Origin: Candidatus Parvarchaeota archaeon UBA573
GTDB taxonomy: Archaea > Nanobdellota > Nanobdellia > Parvarchaeales > Parvarchaeaceae
Assembly: GCA_002502045.1 (NCBI GenBank)
Contig: DAPE01000016.1
Location: 1-39,445 of the forward strand
Direction: 5' to 3'
DNA length: 39,445 bases
Shown here: in pieces, positions 17,023 through 26,299 of the stretch
How positions within the stretch are numbered: the first letter of the stretch is position 1
How the letters are laid out: the number at the start of each line of letters is the position of its first letter
Made by a program: the position numbers and the translations under genes
The notes under the pieces: generated by a model
Told to the model about the DNA's origin: nothing
Databases searched by the model: none
The model's input: only the letters and a program-made list of their open reading frames with translations

Positions 17023-17876
17023 TAGTTTTTCACTTCCTTATAATTATACATGAATATACTTGCCAGGAAAAAGATTATAATGTACCCAAGCATTATTTCT
17101 ATACCTTCTAGAGTATACGGCTCGTATTGAGTTATTGTAAACTTTGCTCCCTTTGTAGGTATTACAACTTGTGAGAAATGCACAAAATGCGTTGAAAAAA
17201 TCGTATAAACAACCTGCCCACCATAATTCACAAGAAACCACGGCTGCACTGATAAAAACCCCTGAAGAACGCTTGAAGCGATTGGTAATGCTACTATTAA
17301 AAGTATTACAACGGCAACTGTACTTGTTTGAGGGTTATTGAATAATGAGCTTAGGAAAAATGCAAATGAAAGTATAGACAAAACAAAAAGTGCTACCAAA
17401 CCAATTGAAGATGCAAAGACTAAAGGTAGAGTACCAAAGAAATAAAACGAAGCTATAGCCGCAAATAAATAATAGATTAATATTATTGAAAATGATGCGA
17501 GCAAAGCCGCAATGTATCTACCTATTAAAAGTGAACTTCTTCTAGCAGGCTGAACTAGGATGTAATAGCTGTAGTTAGATGCAAAGTCAGTAGATATTGC
17601 ATTACCTCCGAAAAATGCTGCTAGTATAACAACAACAAATGTTATATTCTGCATAAAGCTATACAAATAATTTGAAGCATTGCTGTATTCAGCGTTTATA
17701 ACATTTACACCTGCATGTGCTTCTACAGCAAAAACAGCTATAGATATCAAAGCCACAAGTATGGCTAATGCGATAAACCTCTTTGTTCTAAGATAAGATT
17801 TAAGCTGATACTTAAATGAAATCGCAATCTCTGACATCCTGCTTATTTCTTTAGGATGCACATTTGAATAAGCCAT
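17022..17876 (-). CDS. ABC-2 type transporter permease
   Basis: The membrane subunit partner of the ATPase encoded downstream. The 284-aa protein has about six hydrophobic helices (near 36-52, 72-92, 118-145, 150-175, 185-208 and 258-278), with a cytoplasmic basic N-terminus. FGGNAISTDFASNYSYYILVQPARRSSLLIGRYIAALL between helices 2 and 3 is the typical ABC-2 coupling region (xPxRRxxLLxGKxxA). A TATA-like TTTATATAG about 20-30 bp upstream of the ATG (near 17900) suggests a nearly leaderless transcript. Function: export of an unknown substrate. Confidence 0.88.
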   Translation of the reverse strand: MAYSNVHPKEISRMSEIAISFKYQLKSYLRTKRFIALAILVALISIAVFAVEAHAGVNVINAEYSNASNYLYSFMQNITFVVVILAAFFGGNAISTDFASNYSYYILVQPARRSSLLIGRYIAALLASFSIILIYYLFAAIASFYFFGTLPLVFASSIGLVALFVLSILSFAFFLSSLFNNPQTSTVAVVILLIVALPIASSVLQGFLSVQPWFLVNYGGQVVYTIFSTHFVHFSQVVIPTKGAKFTITQYEPYTLEGIEIMLGYIIIFFLASIFMYNYKEVKN

Positions 17877-17990
17877 TTTATATACTTAATATGTGACTAT
17901 ATAAATCTTTACCTTAGATTCTATTGAAACACCTTAATTTTTCCATTTTTAAAACAAAAACATTTAAGATTAGTATAAATAAATCAAGCT

Positions 17991-18063
17991 CGCCCCGAGC
18001 GGGATTCGGACCCGCGTCAATGCCGTGACAGGGCACTATCCTAGACCACTAGACTATCGGGGC
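17991..18063 (-). tRNA. tRNA-Asp (anticodon GTC)
   Basis: A 73-nt cloverleaf on the minus strand. The acceptor stem GCCCCGA/TCGGGGC is fully paired with discriminator G. The anticodon stem-loop is GTGCC CTGTCAC GGCAT, giving anticodon GTC. The T arm CGGGTCCGAATCCCG is standard. No CCA is encoded and no intron is present. It lies between the ABC permease gene and the large anchored protein. Confidence 0.95.
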
Positions 18064-18120
18064 TTATATCATTTAAAAAACCAATTACAACTATTTAAAG
18101 TTTTAATTAATTACTTAAAA

Positions 18121-19563
18121 TTAAGGCTTAATGTGCAAAACTAATGAATTGGATTTCTTTTTGTAGCTTTTTCCATTAAGATCTAACTTTACAGTTGCTT
18201 TTCCAAGTTCAAAGCTACCAACTATCCCAATTTTACTCTTAACTTCATACATTACTATTATTTCATCATTCGGATTAAGTTCCTCTTCTTTCCAGGATAT
18301 TTGCATATTATTTCCATGCTTGGTTATCTTTCCTTCTTTCTGGCCCGCTTTTGCTATTTTTAAAGAATTTGGCGGGATTTCATCCTCCAATTCTATAGCG
18401 TATATCTTCCTCCTGGACACATTCTTAAGCCTTAATGCAACTTTGATGTCTATGAAACCATCTACTGCTTTGTGCTCTATTACTTCTTTTTTAAGCACTA
18501 CTTTTCTATTAAAGTAAAGGAATATGACAAATGCCAGGATTATTATTAAAATTACAAGATAAATTGGGTAGTAAGAAACTGAATAACTGATAGTTATACT
18601 CTGACCAGGTAATAACGAATGTATTGAAGGCTCTAATAAATTATTAACCAAAATTGCAGAACTATTTGAAGATGACTTACTAATTAAAAATAATGAATTA
18701 AACCCTCCGACAGTCAAATTAATATCACTTCTGTTTATAGGCACATTCCCACTATTTTTAATGGTTATAGTAGAACTACCCCCAAATATATTAAAATTTG
18801 ATTTTTTACTGATTATTGGTCTATAATATGGCAGTATATTAACAGGAAAATAAAGAGTAGAAGAATTCTTATTATAATTTGTATAAACCGATATATTATA
18901 TTTACCAGGTGGCAATAAAGGACTAAATGTGTTTATTGGCATTGTAAAATTGAATACGTTTAAGCCCAGATTACTAATAACTTCGTTTTTTGAGGCAGAA
19001 TAAACAAGTTTTCCTTGGCTTGATAAGTTATAAACAAAAGGGAGGATTAAACCCGTTTGATCTAAGGAATTCATTATATCTGTCTGAAAGTAAATTGTAT
19101 TGTAAGGATAAAACGATTTAGAGGAATTTATCGAGTATAGATATATTGAAGTTTTTGTTATTGGGATTATAGCGGTACTTATGTTAAAGTAATTTTGTAT
19201 TCCATTTGCACTGTAGGGCATCTGTAGAGATATTGGGTAGGAAAAGAAAACGTCTTTAGATTCAAAAGAGAATAAAACTGTCTTAGTTTGACCTGGGAGA
19301 AGCTGGAATTCCTGCGGAAATGCACCTATACTATTAAAATAACCAGAATATATTATAGACGCCCTACCAACATTAAGTGAGATATTCTGAGTAGTATTCT
19401 GATTATTATAAAAAGTAAAATTAAAATATGAAACTGCATTGCTTTCTACAGTTATAGAATTTGGGCTTACTTTTAAGGCATGGACATTTCCAAATAAAAA
19501 CGCAGATGATAGCAGTATAAGAACCAGAATCAACAACTTGCTTGCAACTTTATCCATAAACAT
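18121..19563 (-). CDS. Large surface protein with signal peptide and single membrane anchor
   Basis: No family recognised with confidence. The 480-aa product has an N-terminal signal (hydrophobic 9-25, possible cut after VHA at 29). An outside region of about 300 residues is rich in Ser, Asn, Tyr and N-glycosylation sequons (NFT, NTT, NIS, NLS, NSS, NRS, NLT). One transmembrane helix (333-351) and a 130-residue inside domain (352-480) follow. Both outer and inner parts look like beta-sandwich (IgG-like) repeats: LLPGQTKTVLFSF, LLPGQSITISYSV and ELNPNDEIIVMYEV share the pattern of NEW3/CARDB-type domains. The gene follows the glycosyltransferase by 41 bp on the same strand. It may be a cell-envelope protein that is glycosylated (inference). 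Confidence 0.7.
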   Translation of the reverse strand: MFMDKVASKLLILVLILLSSAFLFGNVHALKVSPNSITVESNAVSYFNFTFYNNQNTTQNISLNVGRASIIYSGYFNSIGAFPQEFQLLPGQTKTVLFSFESKDVFFSYPISLQMPYSANGIQNYFNISTAIIPITKTSIYLYSINSSKSFYPYNTIYFQTDIMNSLDQTGLILPFVYNLSSQGKLVYSASKNEVISNLGLNVFNFTMPINTFSPLLPPGKYNISVYTNYNKNSSTLYFPVNILPYYRPIISKKSNFNIFGGSSTITIKNSGNVPINRSDINLTVGGFNSLFLISKSSSNSSAILVNNLLEPSIHSLLPGQSITISYSVSYYPIYLVILIIILAFVIFLYFNRKVVLKKEVIEHKAVDGFIDIKVALRLKNVSRRKIYAIELEDEIPPNSLKIAKAGQKEGKITKHGNNMQISWKEEELNPNDEIIVMYEVKSKIGIVGSFELGKATVKLDLNGKSYKKKSNSLVLHIKP

Positions 19564-19604
19564 AAAAGCATTTTTAGTATTAAATAGATTTAAGTATTTA
19601 AATT

Positions 19605-20735
19605 TTAGCTATAAATGGCCATAAGTTTGTCTACAGCTCTGGATATATCAAATTCCTTTATTACTCCATTGAATTTGTACTTGTTTGTGTTGTCATAAAC
19701 GTAATTTGCTTTTTCTACTAAATCCTTTATGCTATGGGCATTAAATTTTTCCCCGCATTTTGAATATTTGAGCATTTCTTCCTGAGCACTTCTCTCCGGC
19801 AAAAGCACTGGAACTTTATAAAAAGCTGCATATAAATTGACTATACCCTGCGTTTCGAAGGTAGAGGGGTTGCATAAGATATCAGCAGCGGCGTAATATA
19901 ATGGAATATCCTCCTCTTTTATAAATCCCGCAAATATTACATTTTTGTTGCCTATGCTTTTACTTAAATGTATAAGGTCCTTTGTATAAGGCCCGGAACC
20001 TGCAATTATTAACTTGAAACCTGCTGAATAAAGCAGTTTGGCTGCTTTTATTATAAGCTCTATGTTCTTTTCTTTGCTTACTCTGCCGAAATAAAGTATG
20101 ATTTTATCCTTACTTTTTAGACCTAGCTTCTTTCTTGCTTGTTCCTTTTTTTCTATTCTCATGGAATTGAAATCAACTCCTGTTGGTATGACTTTTATAT
20201 TTTTTAAACCAGCATTCTTTAGGATATTTTTTACATACACAGTGGGAGCAATTACATTGTCTGTTTTAGAGTAAAACCACTTAAGATATCTCATTACAAC
20301 AAATTTACTTAGCTTTATCGCGGCTCTGTTATTGGTAAAATACGCAGAGATAGCCTCGTCAGAGAATACCATGGTGTGAAAAGTACCTATAAATTTTGTA
20401 TTTAGCTGCACACTTGCTTTATATCCAAACAAACCTGCACTAAATGGAGTGTGAGCGTGTATTATATCGGGCATTATATCCAGGGCTTTTGTACTTTCCT
20501 TATTGATAAAGCCCATTGTGTACTGAGGATATCTATTAAACTGCATTCCTTTTATTACAAAAAGTCGCTTATCTTTTTTGGCAAGAGCCGCAGTTTGTCT
20601 GCCACCAGAAGCGAATATGTATACTTCATGACCTCTTCTCTCAAGTTCTTTTCTTGTGTTAATTATAGATGTAACCACACCGTCCCTAGATGGAAGATAA
20701 CTATCCGTATAAAATGCTATTTTAAGCGTTTCCAT
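19605..20735 (-). CDS. GT4-family glycosyltransferase
   Basis: A GT-B fold glycosyltransferase that probably makes glycolipids or decorates surface proteins. Visible: N-terminal IAFYTDSYLPSRDGVVTSI with the GGV-like loop; HAHTPFSAGLFGYKA; FHTMVFSDE; IPTGVDF; the nucleotide-sugar half IILYFGRVSKEKNIELIIKA; LIIAGSGPYTKDL; and NPSTFETQGIVNLYAAF. That last motif corresponds to the family EX7E site, but the second Glu is replaced by Tyr. The N-terminal half resembles glycolipid-forming diacylglycerol glucosyltransferases. At 376 aa it is complete. Its ATG directly follows the dnaJ stop (TAAATG), so it is probably in the chaperone operon and linked to envelope stress (inference). The acceptor is unknown. 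Confidence 0.88.
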   Translation of the reverse strand: METLKIAFYTDSYLPSRDGVVTSIINTRKELERRGHEVYIFASGGRQTAALAKKDKRLFVIKGMQFNRYPQYTMGFINKESTKALDIMPDIIHAHTPFSAGLFGYKASVQLNTKFIGTFHTMVFSDEAISAYFTNNRAAIKLSKFVVMRYLKWFYSKTDNVIAPTVYVKNILKNAGLKNIKVIPTGVDFNSMRIEKKEQARKKLGLKSKDKIILYFGRVSKEKNIELIIKAAKLLYSAGFKLIIAGSGPYTKDLIHLSKSIGNKNVIFAGFIKEEDIPLYYAAADILCNPSTFETQGIVNLYAAFYKVPVLLPERSAQEEMLKYSKCGEKFNAHSIKDLVEKANYVYDNTNKYKFNGVIKEFDISRAVDKLMAIYS

Positions 20736-21752
20736 TTAATTTGCAGAGATATGTGGTTCTTTTTTTGCTCCAAAAGCTTTTTCTATGTCATTAAGTTCTT
20801 TTTTACCTAACTTTTTAGGTAGATCTGGAACAAGGTCTATAATTAAGTCCCCTTTCTGTCCATTTTTGCCATAAAGGCCCTTCCCCTTTAAAACTAACGG
20901 GCCGGTTTCTCCAGCACTAACAGTAATCCTTTCACTTCCCCATGGCGTTGGTAGATCTAATTCAATTCCATTAAGCATATCCCTTAAATCTAAGTATAAC
21001 CTTGTCTTTAAATTATTTCCAGATATTGCATAACTCTCGTTTTTCTTTATGTGAAAAACAACATAAAGGTCCCCATTTTCACCATTTACAGATGGCTCAC
21101 CTTTTCCGCTTATTATTGTATAATCTCCTTCCTTTACACCTTTTCTAATAGGAACTGATATAGTTTCATCTTTTACTACAAAACCAGTTCCGTTGCAATT
21201 ATCACATCTCTTTTTTACAACAAAACCGCTACCACCGCATTTATCGCAATTTGTAGTAAAAATAACATTTGACCCAAACTGGTGTATATTTCTACGGATT
21301 TTACCACTACCGTGACATTTTGGACAGGTTTCTCTTTCCTTGGCACCTGTTCCTGAACACACACTACATACAACTCTGTGCTTTATGTTAATGCTTTTTA
21401 CAGTTGGTTTAAATACATCTTCTAAAGTTATATCTAGATCATACCTTAGATCTTCTCCTTTTGAAGAAAAACCGAAATTTTTGAAGATATCTTCAAAACC
21501 GTGAAAATTGAATATGTCGCTAAAGTCATTAAAATTAAATCCTTGCTCACTGCCTTGCTGCTGATAAGAACTGCCACCTTTGTTCATTAGCGCCCTATAA
21601 GCCTCGTTTATTTCCTTGAACTTTTCTTCGGCCTTTTTATCCCCTGGATTTAAATCTGGGTGATATTTTTTAGCTAGACTCTTAAAAGCCTTTTTAATCT
21701 CCTCTTCAGATGCATTTGGACTTACACCTAAAACTTTATAAGGATCATCCAT
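20736..21752 (-). CDS. dnaJ: Co-chaperone DnaJ (Hsp40)
   Basis: Stimulates DnaK ATP hydrolysis and delivers substrate. Domain order: J domain (about 1-64) with the essential HPD (31-33); a Gly/Phe/Gln-rich linker (about 60-100); a zinc-binding domain with all four CxxCxGxG repeats (129-190: [32 protein letters not shown]); and C-terminal substrate domains through about 325. At 338 aa it is slightly shorter than E. coli DnaJ but complete. It lies 31 bp after dnaK. In archaea the DnaKJ-GrpE set is patchy and thought to have come from bacteria, so this block is a likely old transfer. Confidence 0.97.
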   Translation of the reverse strand: MDDPYKVLGVSPNASEEEIKKAFKSLAKKYHPDLNPGDKKAEEKFKEINEAYRALMNKGGSSYQQQGSEQGFNFNDFSDIFNFHGFEDIFKNFGFSSKGEDLRYDLDITLEDVFKPTVKSINIKHRVVCSVCSGTGAKERETCPKCHGSGKIRRNIHQFGSNVIFTTNCDKCGGSGFVVKKRCDNCNGTGFVVKDETISVPIRKGVKEGDYTIISGKGEPSVNGENGDLYVVFHIKKNESYAISGNNLKTRLYLDLRDMLNGIELDLPTPWGSERITVSAGETGPLVLKGKGLYGKNGQKGDLIIDLVPDLPKKLGKKELNDIEKAFGAKKEPHISAN

Positions 21753-21783
21753 AATATTCTAAAGAGAAGGTTACTAATAATCT

Positions 21784-23631
21784 TTAACTCTCACTGTTTC
21801 CTTCTCCATCCTGCGTACCATTATTTTCGTCATTTTGTGGGCCTTGTTGTTCAGCACCTGGCGCAGACTGATCTTTTTGGCTGTAAATCTTAGAGCTAAG
21901 TTTGTTTATCACAGCCGTAAGTTTATCTTTATCCTCATTTATCTGATCTAAAGTAACGTCCTCCTTTGCTGTATCCTCTTTTATTTTCTTTATTATCTCA
22001 TCTGCTTCATTCTTTTCTTCATCTGTTATTTTGTCCTTAAAATCATTCAAAGTTTTTTCAAGGGAGTAAGAAAGGGCCGAGATATTATTTTTCGCTTCTA
22101 TTAACTCCTTTATCTTTTTATCATTCTCCTCATTCTCCTTTGCAGCTTGCATCATCTTTTCTATCTCTTCTTTTGAAAGTTTATGCGGCGCGCTTATAGT
22201 TATTTTCTGAGTCTTACCAGTCGCTTTGTCTTTTGCCGATACACTTAGTATACCATTAGCATCTATATCAAATGTGACTTCTATCTGCGGCACCCCTCTT
22301 GGTGCTGGAGGAATACCCTCAAGATTAAAGCTACCTAAACTTATATTATCCCTCGCCAGCGGTCTTTCTCCCTGAATTACATTTATTGTAACGCTGGTTT
22401 GATAATCATCAGCTGTAGAGAAAACCTTGCTTGCTTTTATTGGTATTGTGCTGTTTCTTTCTATTATTGGAGTAGACACGCCTCCTAAAGTTTCTATGCT
22501 AAGTGTTAAAGGAGTAACATCTAAAAGAACAATATCTTTTATATCTCCTGCTAAAACAGCGCCTTGTATTGCCGCGCCCAATGCAACTGCTTCCATTGGA
22601 TCTACTCCTTTTTCCAACTTATCTCCAAATATATCTATAAGGAATTTTTGTACTATAGGCATTCTTGTTGGCCCCCCTACTAAAATTATTTTTGAAACCT
22701 TTTCTTTTTCTATTCCTGCATCTTTAAGGACATTTAGTATAGGCTGCCTAGATTTTTCTATTATTGGTCTTACCAAATTTTCCAATGTTGCTCTAGAAAT
22801 TTTAATATCTAGATTTTTTGGTGCATTATTCGCTACAGTTATATATGGAAGGTTTATTTCGGTTTCCAAGACAGTTGATAACTCAATCTTTGCCTTTTCA
22901 ACTGCATCTCTAATTCTTTGCATTGCTACATTATCTTTACTTATATCAAAATTTTCTTTGGTCTTAAAATCATTTACTACATAATTTATTAGAGCATTGT
23001 CCATATCCACGCCGCCAAGCTCTACATCTCCAGAAGTCGCCAAGACTTCAAACGTACCTGCGGATATCTCCATTAAAGTTACATCGAGGGTTCCACCTCC
23101 TAAGTCATATACTAGAACTTTAGTATCAGTTGATTTATCTAAACCATATGCCATTGCCGCTGCAGTAGGCTCGTTTATTATCCTTACAACATCTAAACCT
23201 GCTATGCTTCCTGCATCCTTTGTAGCCTGTCTTTGATTGTCATTGAAATATGCAGGAACAGTTATTACAACTTTTTTGACTTCTGTGCCTAGAAATGCCT
23301 CTGCATCTCGCTTTATTTTCTGTAATATAAAAGCGGAAATCTGCTGCGGAGTGTATTCTTTTCCGTTTACGTTGTATTTGTAATCACTACCTATCTTTCT
23401 TTTTGCTGCAAATATTGTATTTTTAGGATTAGAGACTGCTTGTCGCCTTGCAGGTTCCCCTACTAAAATTTGATTATCTTTTGTAAATGCAACAACAGAT
23501 GGGAACATCTTTCCAGCTACTGTTGCGCCTTCTGCACTTGGTATTATTGTAGGTTTTCCAGCTGTTACCACTGCAGCTTGTGAATTTGAAGTCCCTAAAT
23601 CTATTCCTATTATTTTTTCTTTTTCTGTCAT
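21784..23631 (-). CDS. dnaK: Chaperone DnaK (Hsp70)
   Basis: An ATP-driven Hsp70. Visible: the N-terminal phosphate loop [15 protein letters not shown]; the second loop [31 protein letters not shown]; the conserved interdomain linker [19 protein letters not shown]; the substrate-binding beta domain with [14 protein letters not shown] and [28 protein letters not shown]; a helical lid; and a flexible Gln/Asn/Gly-rich tail. At 615 aa it is full length and bacterial in type. Its ATG overlaps the grpE stop (ATGA, 4 bp), so the two are coupled. Confidence 0.98.
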   Translation of the reverse strand: MTEKEKIIGIDLGTSNSQAAVVTAGKPTIIPSAEGATVAGKMFPSVVAFTKDNQILVGEPARRQAVSNPKNTIFAAKRKIGSDYKYNVNGKEYTPQQISAFILQKIKRDAEAFLGTEVKKVVITVPAYFNDNQRQATKDAGSIAGLDVVRIINEPTAAAMAYGLDKSTDTKVLVYDLGGGTLDVTLMEISAGTFEVLATSGDVELGGVDMDNALINYVVNDFKTKENFDISKDNVAMQRIRDAVEKAKIELSTVLETEINLPYITVANNAPKNLDIKISRATLENLVRPIIEKSRQPILNVLKDAGIEKEKVSKIILVGGPTRMPIVQKFLIDIFGDKLEKGVDPMEAVALGAAIQGAVLAGDIKDIVLLDVTPLTLSIETLGGVSTPIIERNSTIPIKASKVFSTADDYQTSVTINVIQGERPLARDNISLGSFNLEGIPPAPRGVPQIEVTFDIDANGILSVSAKDKATGKTQKITISAPHKLSKEEIEKMMQAAKENEENDKKIKELIEAKNNISALSYSLEKTLNDFKDKITDEEKNEADEIIKKIKEDTAKEDVTLDQINEDKDKLTAVINKLSSKIYSQKDQSAPGAEQQGPQNDENNGTQDGEGNSES

Positions 23632-24080
23632 ATGCTGATTTTAACTTTCGGATATCTTATTATTTTTCCGTTAAGTTTATAACCTTTCTGCACCTCCTCA
23701 ATTATCTTCCCTTTTTCTTTTTCATTTTCTTCAGTTGCAACTGCTTCTGCTATGTCAGAAGAAAATTCCTTACCGACTACTTCCATTTCTTCTAGACCAT
23801 AGTAGGATAAGACCGAGACAAAAGCTTTACGTAGAGCAATTATCTTTTCATCTTTGTCCTGTTTTAATACGCTATCGAAATCATCCAATACCTTAAGCAT
23901 GTCTGATATTAGCTTTTCGTTTGAATATTTTATATACTCAACCAATTCTTTTTCTTTTGATTTTTTGTAGTTATCTACTTCTGCAAGCAAATAGAGATAT
24001 TTGTTCTTGTAATCTTCATCATTTTGTTCTTCTTTATTTTCAACATTTAAATCTTGTGCAGCATTTGAATTATCTTCCAT
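23628..24080 (-). CDS. grpE: Nucleotide exchange factor GrpE
   Basis: Releases ADP from DnaK. The 150-aa product has an acidic N-terminus, a long helix/coiled coil (about 17-60: [34 protein letters not shown], written in parts), a helical bundle part [13 protein letters not shown], and the C-terminal beta wing [20 protein letters not shown], which matches the GrpE signature (typically QxGYxLxxRVLRPAxVxV). It is shorter than most bacterial GrpE proteins (about 180-200 aa), mainly in the N-terminal tail. It is coupled to dnaK by a 4-bp overlap and preceded by the SecB-like gene 31 bp upstream. Confidence 0.92.
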   Translation of the reverse strand: MEDNSNAAQDLNVENKEEQNDEDYKNKYLYLLAEVDNYKKSKEKELVEYIKYSNEKLISDMLKVLDDFDSVLKQDKDEKIIALRKAFVSVLSYYGLEEMEVVGKEFSSDIAEAVATEENEKEKGKIIEEVQKGYKLNGKIIRYPKVKISI

Positions 24081-24111
24081 AAAAATTATTAATAATTAAT
24101 ATCTATTTTTA

Positions 24112-24552
24112 TTAATTTTTGCTCTTTTTATCCTTTTCTTTTTTTTCATCTTTCTTTTCTGTCGAAACTTTCGGCAAAGGTAAGATTGATGGGAGCTGTA
24201 ACATTTTAGCCAAAGACATTGCTTCTATTATGCTTATGTTAAGGCTAGTCTGCAGCACTTCTTCAGTTATAGAATCATCAAGAACCTTCTCATCCTGCCA
24301 TTTAGTATATATCTTATCAATATTCTCAGAGGTATGTACTATAAAACCCTCTATTACTATATGCCCTAATTCATCTGAAGCATTTGCAGTAAACTTAGCA
24401 TCAAACCTAAATTGAAATTTTAAAACTTTAAACTTTTCATCTTTTTCAACATCTAAAACAGTTATATTGTTGGATATCCCCATCTGAGTTTCTGGAGGGA
24501 TATTGTCCTCTCTCTTTGCATCAACCTTAGTTATCAAGTAATTTATTATCAT
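24112..24552 (-). CDS. SecB-like protein (putative export/folding chaperone)
   Basis: The 146-aa product resembles the small archaeal proteins likened to the bacterial chaperone SecB (the Methanocaldococcus MJ0357 type). Seen: two long beta-strand stretches KFKVLKFQFRFDAKFT (41-55) and GHIVIEGFIVHT (63-74), a helical part EEVLQTSLNISIIEAMSLAKMLQL (97-120), and the short PSILPLPKV (121-129) that closes such proteins, then a Lys/Glu/Asp tail (132-146). It is the first gene of the grpE-dnaK-dnaJ series, which supports a chaperone job. A TTTTAAATA box about 30 bp before the ATG suggests a nearly leaderless transcript. The identification is by pattern memory only; a structure comparison would settle it. 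Confidence 0.5.
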   Translation of the reverse strand: MIINYLITKVDAKREDNIPPETQMGISNNITVLDVEKDEKFKVLKFQFRFDAKFTANASDELGHIVIEGFIVHTSENIDKIYTKWQDEKVLDDSITEEVLQTSLNISIIEAMSLAKMLQLPSILPLPKVSTEKKDEKKEKDKKSKN

Positions 24553-24597
24553 AGCATTCTATAAGACTATTAGTATTTAAAAGTTTCTCCTATAAGA

Positions 24598-24615
24598 TAC
24601 TTTATTTATAAAGTA
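24598..24615. promoter_or_regulatory. Perfect palindrome between the divergent chaperone and htpX units
   Basis: TACTTTAT and ATAAAGTA with a 2-bp centre (TT) form a perfect 8-bp dyad. The related words ACTTTATAAA and CACTTTATAAA recur further right, near 24639-24647 and 24669-24680. The site is upstream of both the minus-strand SecB-like/grpE/dnaK/dnaJ series and the plus-strand 163-aa/htpX pair. It could be a shared heat-shock operator, but the AT-richness weakens the case. Confidence 0.4.
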
Positions 24616-24685
24616 AATGAATAAATTTCATTTTATAAACTTTATAAAAACAGACATTTTAAACAAAGACACTTTATAAAAAAAC

Positions 24686-24699
24686 TATATATTTATAAA
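24686..24699 (+). promoter_or_regulatory. TATA box of the 163-aa/htpX unit
   Basis: TATATATTTATAAA ends 17 bp before the ATG at 24717, and there is no purine-rich Shine-Dalgarno between them, so the transcript is probably leaderless. Confidence 0.5.
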
Positions 24700-24716
24700 A
24701 AACGCTCTAAAAAAGA

Positions 24717-25208
24717 ATGAATGAGGAAAAAGATGCTGATTATTACTTTGAAAAGTTGAAAGATAAAGGATTAAACAAAGAAAAGTATTATTCACAGGCT
24801 CTAAGTCCAACACGTAAATATGAAGTATTTCCAAATGAGAAAATTTTTATGAATTGGTTGATAGAAGGTGATTTTTTGGATCTTAGATCTATGAATGACA
24901 TAATATTTTCAGTCTATTCTAACCCATCTTCAGAAGAAAATATAGTCATAAACAAATATATAAAGGAAGAAAATAAGCAACAAGAGATATTAAATCTTTC
25001 AGATGAATGCACGGAAAATGTACTTTATACGTTAAAAATCCTTACAAGCCTGAAAGGATACAGCGCCGAAGATTTAATAAAAATACACGAAGAAACTCTG
25101 GAAAAAATAGATAAAATGAAAGAAAAACTGAATAGGATAGTGGGCGGTGCATTTGAATACTTCAAAAAGAAGGAAAAACAGAGCAATAAGGAACAATACA
25201 TTGGATAA
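24717..25208 (+). CDS. Hypothetical helical protein upstream of htpX
   Basis: I do not recognise this 163-aa protein. It is acidic and Lys/Glu-rich, mostly helical, with no signal peptide or membrane helix. The C-terminal third (SAEDLIKIHEETLEKIDKMKEKLNRIVGGAF, about 117-148) is amphipathic and coiled-coil-like. The first part holds YYFEKLKDKGLNKEKYYSQALSPTRKYEVF. A single Cys is present. It lies 32 bp upstream of htpX on the same strand, so they probably share a transcript; a role in membrane protein quality control is inferred from that only. The promoter predicts a leaderless mRNA. Confidence 0.65.
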   Translation: MNEEKDADYYFEKLKDKGLNKEKYYSQALSPTRKYEVFPNEKIFMNWLIEGDFLDLRSMNDIIFSVYSNPSSEENIVINKYIKEENKQQEILNLSDECTENVLYTLKILTSLKGYSAEDLIKIHEETLEKIDKMKEKLNRIVGGAFEYFKKKEKQSNKEQYIG

Positions 25209-25240
25209 ACAATATTAAATAGTAAATATACAAAGACATT

Positions 25241-26134
25241 ATGGGAATCGCAAAGATATCGATTTTATTTTCTACTTTATCGCTAATACTTATAGGGTTT
25301 GGAGCATTGGTGGGATACTTTCTTGGAGGCATTTTACTTTGGATGTCAATATTCTTTTTCATAGCATTAGGAATGAATATTTTTTCATACGTCAAAAGTG
25401 ATTCTATCGCAATAAAAATGACAAGAAGTAAAATAATAGAGAAATCTGATAATCCAAGATTCTACGATATAGTTGAAAAAGTTTCACGACAAGCAGGTAT
25501 ACCTATACCAAGAGTAGGAATAATGCCAACAGATGTTCCAAACGCATTTGCTACAGGAAAAGATGAAAACCATGCTGTAGTAGTAGCTACATCAGGGATA
25601 CTACAAATGCTTAATGATGATGAATTAGAAGCCGTTATAGGACATGAAATCAGCCATATAACTCATAAAGATATTTTAATCTCTTCCATAGCCGCTACAA
25701 TTGCTACTCTTATTTCTTATATTGGAAACGTGATAATTTTTTCTGAGTTTTTCGGAGGAATAGGTGAAAGAAACAGTAACAGCGGCATAATACTTCTAAT
25801 TGCAGCAATTCTTATTCCTGTAGGTGCAATGTTCGTGCAGTTAGGTATATCCAGAGATAGAGAAGCGTATGCAGATGAAGGAAGTGTTAGACTTCTGAAA
25901 AAACCGGACGAACTAATTTCTTCATTGAAAAAGATAAGCAATGTTAAGATAGCACGCAGAAAACCGATCTTAAACAGAAACACAAGGAAAAATCCACAAC
26001 CTGGAGCTTATTCCTCTCTGTTTATTGTAAATAACTTTTCAACACATACTCTTACAAATCTCTTTTCAACCCACCCATCTTTAGAAAAAAGAATAGAAAA
26101 TATAAACAGAGTAAGAAGCGAACTTAATATATAA
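25241..26134 (+). CDS. htpX: HtpX-like membrane zinc metalloprotease (M48)
   Basis: A membrane protease of protein quality control, heat-inducible in E. coli. Visible: two N-terminal transmembrane helices (about 8-28 and 31-49), a cytoplasmic part with QAGIPIPRVGIMPTDVPNAFATG, the zinc motif HEISH (135-139) within AVIGHEISHITHKD, two more hydrophobic stretches (about 146-170 and 182-202), and the third metal ligand Glu208 in DREAYADE. The C-terminal FSTHPSLEKRIENI is typical of the family. At 297 aa it is full length. It lies next to the divergent dnaK operon, which fits a shared stress block. Confidence 0.93.
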   Translation: MGIAKISILFSTLSLILIGFGALVGYFLGGILLWMSIFFFIALGMNIFSYVKSDSIAIKMTRSKIIEKSDNPRFYDIVEKVSRQAGIPIPRVGIMPTDVPNAFATGKDENHAVVVATSGILQMLNDDELEAVIGHEISHITHKDILISSIAATIATLISYIGNVIIFSEFFGGIGERNSNSGIILLIAAILIPVGAMFVQLGISRDREAYADEGSVRLLKKPDELISSLKKISNVKIARRKPILNRNTRKNPQPGAYSSLFIVNNFSTHTLTNLFSTHPSLEKRIENINRVRSELNI

Positions 26135-26190
26135 TTACTTGATTTGACTGTAATTTATAATATAAAAATTTAAATATACCTATGAAAATA

Positions 26191-26264
26191 GCTCCTGTAG
26201 TCTAACTTGGATAGAACGCAGGCCTGCGGAGCCTGATATCTGGATTCAAATTCCAGCAGGGGCA
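26191..26264 (+). tRNA. tRNA-Arg (anticodon GCG)
   Basis: A 74-nt cloverleaf. The acceptor stem GCTCCTG/CAGGGGC is paired with one G-T wobble, with discriminator A. The anticodon stem-loop is CAGGC CTGCGGA GCCTG, giving anticodon GCG, which reads CGC and CGU. T arm CTGGATTCAAATTCCAG. No CCA encoded and no intron. Confidence 0.93.
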
Positions 26265-26299
26265 ATTATAATAATAAAAATATTATTAAGATTTTCAAG

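Noticed and set aside
22427..22984. 185-codon plus-strand frame opposite dnaK
   Set aside because: Antisense shadow of a clear, full-length dnaK; no start signal and Ser/Ile-rich composition typical of shadows.
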